Source: Callorhinus ursinus
Taxonomy: Eukaryota; Chordata; Mammalia; Carnivora; Otariidae
Assembly (NCBI RefSeq): GCF_003265705.1
Contig: NW_020312893.1
Coordinates: forward strand, 19,375,007-19,439,006
DNA: 64,000 bases
Direction: 5' to 3'
A program made the translations under genes and the position numbers. Of the stretch, positions 23,796 through 33,751 are shown in pieces. Every line of letters begins with the position of its first letter. Position 1 is the first letter of the stretch. The notes below the pieces were generated by a model. The model saw only the letters and a list, made by a program, of their open reading frames with translations, was not told the DNA's origin and did not search any database.

Positions 23796-23995
23796 ATGCA
23801 CATAGTCTTCATATGGACATTCAATAAGTTCCCAGCACCTATTTATGCCCCCCCAAAAAACACTTTATATCCTCATGCCAATCCAGGAAGGCAAGTGAAG
23901 CAAGTAACTGAGCCAGTCTGAATCCATAATGAGAGTTGGTGAGATGTTGGTTACTAGCATATCCTGAATGGCCAAACAAAATTTTTTAAAAAATT

Positions 23996-24189
23996 ATTTT
24001 TTTTAAGATTTTATTTATTTATTTGTCAGAGAGGGAGAGAGGGAGAACAAGCAGGGGGAGGGGCAGGCAGAGGGAGAAGCAGGCTTCCCACTGAGCAGGG
24101 AGCCCAATGTGGGGCTCAACCCCAGGACCCTGGGATCATGAACCGAGCCGAAGGCAGACACCCAACCGACTGAGCCACTCAGGTGCCCC
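23996..24189 (-). mobile_element. Can-SINE
   Basis: Minus-strand copy, full head. Confidence 0.93.
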
Positions 24190-24427
24190 CAAAATTAAGT
24201 ATTTTTAAAAAACACACTACTTTTAGTCCCGTGGTATTCCTTGTCTGACCCTGGCTAGATTGCATAATCTTTCAGTTTCCTAGTTTCCTCATGTGGCAAG
24301 CACTTTATATGTTCACCAAACTCCATTTTCTTCTCTTCCTGGACCATGTTTCTGTCTTTCTAAGAGTTGGGTGGGGCCACATGGACTGAATTTTGGTTAG
24401 TGGAATTGGGTCAGAAGTGATGTTTGC

Positions 24428-24627
24428 GGGGGCACTTGGATGGCACAGTCAGTTAAGCCCCCAGCTCTTGGTTTCAGCTCAGGTCGTGATCTCAGGGTCA
24501 TGAGATTGAGGCCCACTTTGGGCTCTGAGCTCGGCGCAGAGTCTGCTGATTCTCTCTCTCTGCCCCTCCTGCTCATGTTCTCTCTCTGTGTCTCTCTAAA
24601 ATAAATAAATAAGTCTTTAAAAAAAAT
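24428..24627 (+). mobile_element. Can-SINE, full length
   Basis: Perfect 13-base duplication AAGTGATGTTTGC (24415-24427, 24628-24640). Confidence 0.95.
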
Positions 24628-24674
24628 AAGTGATGTTTGCCATTTCCAAACCTTAATTCTAAAAATACTCATTC

Positions 24675-24830
24675 AGGGGCACCTGAGGGGCTCAGTCGGT
24701 TGAGTGTCTTGACTCTTGATCTCACCTTAGGTTTTGATCTCAGGGTCGTGAGTTCAAACCCCACTTTGGGTTCCATGTTAAGAATGGAGCCTACTTAAAA
24801 AATAAAATAAAAATAAATAAATAAACAGAA
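24675..24830 (+). mobile_element. Can-SINE, shortened
   Basis: Head GGGGCACCTGAGGGGCTCAG; the CT-rich part is missing before the AAATAAA tail. Confidence 0.88.
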
Positions 24831-25261
24831 ACATTCTTTCATGCAAATTAATGCTTTCTGTTTCTGTCTCTCTCCTCTCCTGTGTGTGCTTTCTCCTGTG
24901 AGCTGGCTGAATGTGGAGAATTCAGAAGGTCATAGGAGATGGTGGAGTCCCCAGATGGAAGGAATTTGGGTTCCTGAAAAACCGCACAGAGCAACCACAT
25001 TCTCACCCAGTTTACCTTAGGCTGCAATGTCGGCAAGAAATAACCCTTTTTTGTGTTTAGTTACTCAAAGTTTAAGATGTTGTTAATTACAACAATAAGT
25101 CATCCTATAAATTCTGACTAATAAACTTTCTATTATTAAATCTTATGATGTTCTGAGTCAAAAATAAATAAAAACTTGTTCCTTGTTTCCCTTTAGCATC
25201 TTAGAAATTAGTTCCATGTAATTATTTGTCCTAAAAACACAGCGAAAGTCCCTACAGTTAA

Positions 25262-25765
25262 AATCCAAGATGGCCCCCAATTGTTCTCATCTCCAGGGAT
25301 TCAAGTCCTTGTGTAGTTCCTTCCCACAATGAATCATGGCTGCCTGGGATTACCAACAGATTACTGCAGAAGAAATAGTGTATGATTCCAAGACTGAGTC
25401 ATTAAAGACATGGTAATGTCCACCTTGGTCTTTCTTAGACCACTTGCTCTGTAGAGAGCCAGCTGCCATGTCATGAGGACATTTAAGCAGCCTGTGGAGA
25501 AACAGACCTCCCATCAACCACTAGCACCTACTTTCCAGCCATGAGTGTGCCACCTGGGAAGCATATTCCCTAGCCTCAATCAAACCTGGAGATGACTGCA
25601 TCCCTGGCTGACAGCTTGACTGAAACCTCGTGAGAGATCCTGAGCCACAAACACTCTGATAAGTTGCTCCTGAATTCCTGCTGAAGTTGACATAATAAAT
25701 ATTCATTGTTGTCTTAAGCCACAAGGTATTGGAATAATTTGTGACAAGGCAGATGACACAATCCA
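25262..25765 (+). mobile_element. MLT1-type MaLR LTR
   Basis: Ends GACATAATAAATATTCATTG, TTAAGCCACAAGGTATT and GGAATAATTTGTGAC, as in MLT1 LTRs. Confidence 0.75.
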
Positions 25766-26032
25766 TGATACTACTGTTTGGAAAAATTTCTAGATCTTTT
25801 TTTAATCTCTTTTTTTTCCCTCCAACATTATTGAGACATAGTTAACATATAGCATTGTATAAGTTTAAGGGGTACAAAATAATGGTTTGATATATATTGC
25901 AAAATGATTACTACAATAAGGTGAGTAAACACATTCATCACCTCATATAGTTACAGTTGTGTGTGTCAGTGTATGTGTGGTAAGAATAAGATCCACTCTC
26001 TTAGCAAACTTCAAGTATACAATACAGTATTG

Positions 26033-26233
26033 CTGGGGTGCCTGGGTGGCTCAGTTGGTTAAGTGTCTGCCTTCGGCTTGGGTCATGATCCCAGGATCCT
26101 GGGATCAAGCCCTATATCAGGCTCCCTGCTCAGCAGGGAGTTTTCTTCTCCCTCTCCCCTTGCCACTGCTCATGTGTGTGCTCTGTCTCTCACTCTCTCT
26201 CAAATAAATAAATAAAATCTTTAAAAAAAAAAA
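26033..26233 (+). mobile_element. Can-SINE in L1
   Basis: Perfect 14-base duplication ACAATACAGTATTG (26019-26032, 26234-26247). Confidence 0.96.
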
Positions 26234-26314
26234 AACAATACAGTATTGTTAAACATAATCACCACGTGGTACATTACATCCCCAGAACTTATTCATCTTA
26301 AAACTGGAAGTTCA

Positions 26315-26509
26315 GGGTGCCTGGGTGGCTCAGTTGGTTAAGCGACTGCCTTCGGCTCAGGTCATGATCCTGGAGTCCCAGGATCGAGTCCCGCATCGGG
26401 CTCCCTGCTCAGCAGGGAGTCTGTTCCTCCCTCCGACCCTCTTCCGTCTCGTGCTATCTCTCATTCTCTCTCTCTCAAATAAAAATAAATAAAATCTTTT
26501 AATAAAAAA
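26315..26509 (+). mobile_element. Can-SINE in L1, GACTGCC/GAGTCC type
   Basis: Perfect 15-base duplication AAAACTGGAAGTTCA (26300-26314, 26510-26524). Confidence 0.96.
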
Positions 26510-26957
26510 AAAACTGGAAGTTCATACCCTTTGACTACCTTCATCCCTGCCCCTGGCAACCACTAATCTTCTCTTTGTTTCTATGAGTTTGGATTTTTTA
26601 GATTCTGCATATAAGTGAGATCATGTAGTATTTGTCTCTCTCTATTTCAAATAACATTTTGCCCTCAAGTTTCATCCATGTTGTCACAAATAGCAGGATT
26701 TCCTCCTTTTTTATGGCTATATAATATTTGTGTGTGTGTGTGTGTGTAATATACATCTATATATGTACGTGTGTGTGTATATATAATATACATTGCATCT
26801 TCTTTATTCATTCCTGTTGATGGACACATAGGTTGTTTACATGTCTTGACTATTGTAAATAATGTCGCAATGAATGTGGGGTACAGATATCTTGAGATAG
26901 TGATTTCATTTCCTTCAGATATATACCCAGAAAAAACATTGTTGAATCATATGGTAG

Positions 26958-27300
26958 TTCTTTTATTTTATTTTTTATTTTTTTAGGTAGGCTCCATGCC
27001 CAACATGGGTCTTGAACTCATGACCCTGATATCAAGACCTGAGATCAAGACTTGGATACTCAGGGGCGCCTGGGTACCTCAGTCGTTAAACGTCTGCCTT
27101 CAGCTCAGGTCATGATCCCAGGGTCCTGGGATAGAGCCCTGCATCACGCTCCCTGCTCAGCGGGAAGCCTGCTTCTCCCTCTCCCACTCCCCCTGCTTAT
27201 GTTCCCTCTCTTGCTGTGTCTCTCTCTCTCAAATACATAAATAAAATCTTAAAAAAAAAGATTTGGACACTCAACCATCAACTGAGCCACTCAGGAGCCC
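26958..27300 (-). mobile_element. Short-type Can-SINE in L1, split
   Basis: Outer parts 26958-27062 and 27258-27300; TATGGTAGTTCT repeats on both sides. Confidence 0.85.
27063..27257 (+). mobile_element. Can-SINE nested in a short SINE
   Basis: GACTTGGATACTCA before, GATTTGGACACTCA after. Confidence 0.93.
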
Positions 27301-27327
27301 TTATGGTAGTTCTATTTTTAATTTTTT

Positions 27328-27552
27328 TTTAACGTGCTAGAGTTACTCTATTTTTTTTTAAGTGTTTATTTATTTATCTGAGAGAGAGAGAGCATTCGAG
27401 AGAGCACAAGCAGAGGGGAGGTGCAAAGGGAGAAGGAGAAGCAGACTCTCTTTTGAGCAGGGAGTCCAATGTAGGGCTCAATCCCAGGACCCTGGGATCA
27501 TGACCTGAGCCAAAGGCAGATGCTTAACTGACTGAGCCACCCAGGAGCCCCT
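27328..27552 (-). mobile_element. Can-SINE with 3' extension
   Basis: First of two SINEs at the target CTATTTTTAATTTTTT. Between target and A-tail lie about 25 non-SINE bases (AACGTGCTAGAGTTACTCTA). Confidence 0.9.
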
Positions 27553-27568
27553 CTATTTTTAATTTTTT

Positions 27569-27751
27569 TAAAAGATTTTATTTATTTATTTGAAAGAGAG
27601 TGAGTGAGAGAGAGAGAGAGAAGGAGCAGGGGGAGGGAGAAGCAGACTCCCCACTGAGCAGGAAGCCCGATGTGGGGCCCAATGCCTGGACCCTGGAATC
27701 ATGACCTGAGCTGAAGGCAGATGCTTAACCAACAGAGCCAACCAGGCGCCC
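27569..27751 (-). mobile_element. Can-SINE, second at the same target
   Basis: Flanked by the second and third copies of CTATTTTTAATTTTTT (27553-27568, 27752-27767). Confidence 0.93.
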
Positions 27752-29114
27752 CTATTTTTAATTTTTTGAGGAACTCCCATACTGTTTTCCATGGTGGCTC
27801 TACCAATTTATATTCCCATCAATGGTGTACAGTTGTTCCCTTTTCTTCTCAATCTCACCAACATTTTTTATCATTTATGTTTTTGATGATAGAAATTCAT
27901 CAAATTCATCAACAGGTGTGAGGTGATAGCTCATTGTAGTTTTGCATTCCCTAGTGATTAGTAATGTTAAACAACTTTTCATGTAGGTATTGGCCATTTG
28001 ACTATCTTCTTTGGAAAAATGTTTATTTGGGTCCTTTGCCCATTTTTAAATCAGATTGTTTGGTTCTTTTGCTCTAGAGTTGTATGAGTTCATTATATGT
28101 TTTGGATATTTGCCCCTTATCAGATGTGTAATATTTTCTCCCATTCCATAGTTTGCCTTCTCATTTTGTTGGTTGTTTCTTTTGCTGTGCAGAAGCTTTT
28201 TAACTTGATATAGTACCACTTGTCTATTTTTGCTTTGGTTGCTTGTGCTTTTGGTGTCATAACCATAAAATCATTACCAAGACTAACGTCAAGGAGCTTT
28301 TTCTCTGTGTTTCCTCCTAGGAATTTTATGGTTTCAGGTCTTGGGTTTAAGTCTTTAACCCATTTTGAAATAATTTCTCTGAGTGGTGTAAGATAGGGAT
28401 CCCATTTCATTTTTTTGCATGTGAAATCAGCTTTTCACCACCATTTATTGAAGAGACTATCTTTTCCTCATTGAATATTCTTTGCTTCTTTGCCAAATAT
28501 TAGTTGACCATATACATATGGGTTTACTTCTGGGCTCTGGATTCTGTTTTATTGATCTATATGTCTGTTTTTAATGTTGGTACCATACTATTTTGATTAT
28601 ACAGCTTTGGAATATAGTTTGAAATTACAAAGTGTGATGCCACCAGCTTTGTTCTTCTTTCTCAGAATTGTTTTGGGTTTTTAGGGTCTTTTGTGGTTTC
28701 ATACAAAATTTAGAATTTTTTTATATTTCTGTAAAAAGCCATTAAGATCTTGATAGGGATTACATTGAATTTACAGATCACTTTGGGTAGTATGGACATT
28801 TTAACAATATTAGTTCTACCAACCCATAACATGGGATATCTTTTCATTCATTTACCTGTTTTCCAATGTCTTTTGTCAATGTCCAAGATTTCACAGAGTA
28901 CAAACATTTCACTTCCTTAGTTAAATTTATTCTTAAGTATTTTATTATTTTTGATGCAATAGTGAATGGGATTTTTAAAAATTTCTTTTTTCAGATAATT
29001 TGTTGTTGGTATATAGAAACACAAACTGAAATTTTCTACATTCTAGTGGCACTCACTCTCCCGTGGGTCTTCAGTGTCTGCTACAGAAACAGTGTACACA
29101 AGGAACCATTCTAT

Positions 29115-29261
29115 TCATTTCCAAGTCACAGGAACTTGTATCAGCCCTGTAGCTAAAAGGATATGGGGTGGAATCATTTGATAATGGCAGTTTTGAAGAA
29201 TAAGTCTGAACAATGTAAGCTGATTCTGACGTCTTGAAATCCTTAAACAGGGAGGGAGACT
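29115..29261 (-). CDS. APOBEC1: APOBEC1 coding exon 5 and stop
   Basis: 147 bases encode SLPPCLRISRR through the C-terminal ATGLIQVPVTWK and a TGA stop. The acceptor is TTCCAG. The exon joins exon 4 in phase 0. The 3' UTR enters an L1 element about 75 bases after the stop. Confidence 0.95.
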   Translation of the reverse strand, partial: SLPPCLRISRRQNQLTLFRLILQNCHYQMIPPHILLATGLIQVPVTWK

Positions 29262-32200
29262 CTGGAAGAAAAAAAAGTTAGAATAATATTTTTCTTCATA
29301 CTATTATTACCAGAAACATTTTATTTTATCTTATTTTAAGATTTATTTATTTATTTGAGAGAGAGAGAGAGAGAAGTGTGAGCAGGAGAGGGGGGAGGGG
29401 CAGAGGGAGAGATAATCCTCAAGCCGACTCCCTGCTGAGTGTGGAGGCTGAGGTGGGGTTTGATCCCAGGACCCCAAAACCATGACCTGAGCCAAAATCA
29501 AAAGCTGGTCACTTAACTGACTAAGCCACCCAGATGCCCCTACCACAAACATTTTAAAACATTAGTTGGAAGACTATTGAACAACTTTGAAGAGAATACA
29601 AATGGGACACCTCCATTTATTTCTTCAATAGGATGGCACACACCAATATGGGAAAGGAGAATATCTGCAATTCTGTAGAGCTAGCAAGTGTTGTAATAAT
29701 AATGATAATAATAATTATATCAAGTTAACGTGGAGTCCACATATATTTTAGACCAGTTTATCCACTCCCTTCTCCTGCTTTCTTCCTACAAAGAGATTGT
29801 TTTGTTCTCACATTTTCTTCAGGTGGATCAAGTAGTTAAATAACCAAATTTCAGTATAAATGACAAAGAGATGGTGAGGAAAGTACATGTCAATTCATCA
29901 GAGAAGAAGTTTGAAGAAGGATGCTTCTTTTGGCATCAGAATCTCTATCCCTTAAAGTAACTTACTAGAATTATGCAGTGGAGTTCCAGTGCATACAGCT
30001 TCATCCATAGCACAGGGTATCTTGGCCAGTGATCTTCTTTCCCAGGTGGGTAGTTGACAAAATTCCTCCAGCAATGATCGTACTCTGAGGAAACACAAAT
30101 CTTGGTTCATTCAACAAATACAGCAGAAAGTTACTTTAAAGGGAGCCCAACTTATAGATATACTTTATATAAAGCCTATTAGCCTCTTTGTCATTGGAGA
30201 AGGGCTACACTCCCCAGAATCCCTAAAAAAGAAGAAAGATGAAGATGGCTGAGAGGTCATAGTGACAGGAATGGAGAAAGGAGTCCTCTTTTTGATACTT
30301 CCTTACTATGAAATTCAGACCCGGTCCTTTCTTATGTTATTTTGGACTTTCACTTCTGAGACTTCGAGAGCGGGATAATCAATCTCCTGGCCTTGAAACA
30401 TGCCAGCACCACAGTCTCTCATAAACACTCAAGATTCTTTGTTAATTGTTTTTACCTGGGACTCTCATAATCTGGATAGTCACACCACTGTTAATGAGGT
30501 CTCTGAGTCCTTGACGGTTTTGTGGATCCATATGCCAGAAAAGCCGTGCTACATAAATAACCAGAGTCACACTAGGGTGTTGACTCAAAAATCCTCTAAT
30601 AGCCTTGGAGCATTCCCAACACGGACTCCAGGACAGGAACCAGGTGATGGAGCAGTGGATGGATGGGCAATACTGTCTTTCTGAAGTAAATTTTTCTATA
30701 AAATTGATTTCCACATGGTTGGAGGTGTTTTTGCCTGAGTTTCGCCAGATCTTATGGCTTGTGCCCCACTGGATTTCATAGAGCAGGCAGGCCTCTTTAC
30801 GGAGTTCTCTGGGGTGAAAGAAGACTTCAAATTCCCAGGGTTCGATTCTCCTCCTAAAACACAAAAAGCACTCCCATGTTGTCATGCTAGCTTTAGAGGG
30901 AACTTGAAATCATTTCCTGCTCCCCTCTTCTATCAGGCAGATCTAAAACATGACATCTCAGGGTGCCCGGGTGGCTCAGTTGTTAAGCGTCTGCCTTTGG
31001 CTCAGGTCATGATCCCAGCGTCCTGGGATCGAGCCCCGCATCGGGCTCCCCACTCGGTGGGCTCCCTGCTCGGTGGGCAGCCTGCTTCTCCCTTTCCCAC
31101 TCCTCCTGCTTGTGTTCTCACTCTCTCTGTCAAATAAATAAATAAAATCTTTAGAAAAAATAAAACATGTCTCAGGAAATTTTTTTCTGTTTTTCAAAGT
31201 TATCTAAGGAGGTCCTTTTGAATTATCAGAGTTTCTCTCACAAGCATAGTGAAGAGATTTTTCCCAACTCATGTTATTTGGTTACCACTCTCTCTATACC
31301 ATTACCTGGTAATTTAGAATTCAGGTATAAATGTGTCCTTGTTTCACTTTTAAAGGCTTCTCTTTATAGTCTAATCTTTCTGTCTCACCATGGAGTTGCC
31401 ATGTCCCAATCGTTAATCTTCACCCAATCGTTAACCTTCATGACTCAATGGACTCTAACTAGATTTTAGTGTAGAAGCCTCAAATTGCCAACAAGATTCT
31501 ACTGTCAAGTCTGAGAAGAGAGTCAGCCTCAGGATTCTTCCACATTAAATTCTGTATCCTAATTCCTCATAAGAAAAACATTCAAACTGCTCCCAATGAC
31601 AACCTTATTCATTTTTTTTTTTTTTTAGGATTTTATTTTTAAGTTATCTCTACACCCAATGTGGGGCTCAAACTTACAACACTGAGATCAAGAGGTACAT
31701 GCTCTACCGACTGAGCCAGCCAGGTGCCCCTCCCAATGACATCTTTAGATTGAATATTTTCCATGCGTCAAAGCTGGAACTCAGGGGAGACTCAGGATTG
31801 TGCTGAGGACTCTTTGCAATATGGTTGAGTCATCAGCTTGTAATTACATCCTAATATTTCCACTCATCCCTAAAGTATTACATTTATTTACTACATAGAT
31901 CAGTCCTTCCACCCATCATGAGATAATATATTCCCTGACAGAAGACCCCCTGTTATAATGCTACATCCAAAAAAATGGGCATACAGTATAAAACAAAAAG
32001 ATGAAATCAAAGTGACAAATGAGGTCTCTGGACTTTTCACTAGTGGCTATACAGTCATGTGCTTTAAACAGAGACGAAACAAAGGTAAGGCAACAATGGA
32101 ACAAAGCTGGAAGGTGATTTATTTACACAAAACCCAAAAGACATACAAGCAAAGATACACAAAGATATAATCACAGAGAATGAAGTTAGAAGAGGCAAAA

Positions 32201-33706
32201 AGGAAAGAGTGGGAGCATGATAAAAGAAGAAAGGAAAAATATGGAAAGCTATAGTCCTACAGCTCTTAAATCCACTTATTCTTGGTTGAATTAAATGCTC
32301 ACTATGATGGTATTATTCTTACCTCAAGGTGGCATCTCCAGCTGAAGGACCTGTTGACCAAGAGATGATTATGTCAGATAACACCCACATACAAATTTAG
32401 CTAAGAAAAAAATACTCTGTTCTTTCAAACCTGCAAACTGTCTCAGAAAAATGGAGTTAAAAGATTCTCTCCTGTATTAATTGAATTGGACCATCAAGAA
32501 AGGAAAGTTTCTAAGGGCTTTGCCAAAATCTATTTGCCCAATCCCAAACCAAGTAATCCTCCTTAAGGCTCCAACAAGAATGATTAAGTGAAATGAGAAA
32601 GTCATTCCTTAGAGGCTCCTATGTGTAATTTCTAAGTGTTTCCATAGTTTCTTGTACTTCCTTCATCATAGCAATCATGCTGTATTTTGACTGTTATTTA
32701 TATGCCTATAATAACACTGAATTGTAAATTATGTGAGGTATGGATTACGTATATCTTGTTCCAGACCCTATCACACTGCCTGAAACATGTTGGTTAGTAA
32801 TAGATATTTATTGAGAAAATGACTGAATGAATCTCACTACTATCCTTTATAGAATAGCTATAAGAGAGAGAGAGAACCATATTGTGCAGAGAAAATATAT
32901 CTATTATATATTGCTGGTGGGAATGTAAATTAGTACAGCCCCTCTAGGAAACAGCTTGGCAGTTTCTTAATTAAAAACCACACATGGGGGTGCCTGGCTG
33001 GCTCAGTCGGTAGAGCTATTAATGAGGGGCCTACTAAATGTTAGGCACTCTTTGAAGTACAGGAATAGGGAACAAAACAAATCCCTATGTTTATGTTCAT
33101 GGAGTTTATATTCTCAGCAATGGATTTTATTTGAAGTGTCCTAGAAGCCATTAGAGCATGTAAGGACTATTCAAGTTCAAGTACTGGATTTTAGAGGCCC
33201 ATGCCTCTCAAGACTCAGAGCTTTGGGGATGAAATGGGCACTGGCCTGATCTGAATTCAGAATATTCATGGTATAGAATTCTAAAACTTAGAAAGCAGAA
33301 ATGCAAGTCATTTGTTTTATTTGGAGGAACATGGACATTTATTTTGGCAACAAGAACTCATGTTAAGGGTTTGTTCCCTGGTTATTTGAAAGCTAAAATT
33401 TGGGGAAGTGGGAGAAAAGGATCATAAATTGAAAGGCTCAATTGTCATTATTACCAATCTCTCTTTTCCAAGAAAGAGGAGACACAGAGCAAAAGGTTCC
33501 TTCCACATGATACCCTTTCTCCGTGGGCCAGAGAGACGCACAAGTCATTGCCACCCCTGAGGGGGAAGTAGCCGTTCAGAGATGCAGCCAGGACGTTCAG
33601 TCTATCCTGCTGGCAAACCTTAACTCTGAGGTGGTGTTTTTAAGCCAAGAAGAGTCATAAGACCTGGAAGACACTTAATCCAAAACAGGAGGCATTTTGC
33701 CCGAAG

Positions 33707-33751
<45 letters not shown>

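Larger units (their letters stand above)
25797..29040 (-). mobile_element. Older L1 3' half, same orientation as APOBEC1
   Basis: Reverse-oriented L1 3' UTR (25797-26790) and the 3' part of ORF2 (to about 29040). A minus-strand frame at 28120-28410 gives L1 reverse-transcriptase C-terminal residues (KAKIDKWYYIKLKSFCTAKE). Five SINEs interrupt it. Its ORF2 side ends roughly 75 bases from the APOBEC1 stop codon. Confidence 0.9.

Noticed and set aside
28120..28410. 96-residue ORF resembling a reverse transcriptase end
   Set aside because: It is the C-terminal part of L1 ORF2 within a SINE-broken L1; annotated as part of that element only.
33500..33565. Candidate APOBEC1 first coding exon in minus-strand ATGACTTGTGCG...GAGAAAGG
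   Set aside because: Donor phase does not join exon 2 correctly; 36624-36639 (MASDKG, GTAAAC donor) fits exactly.
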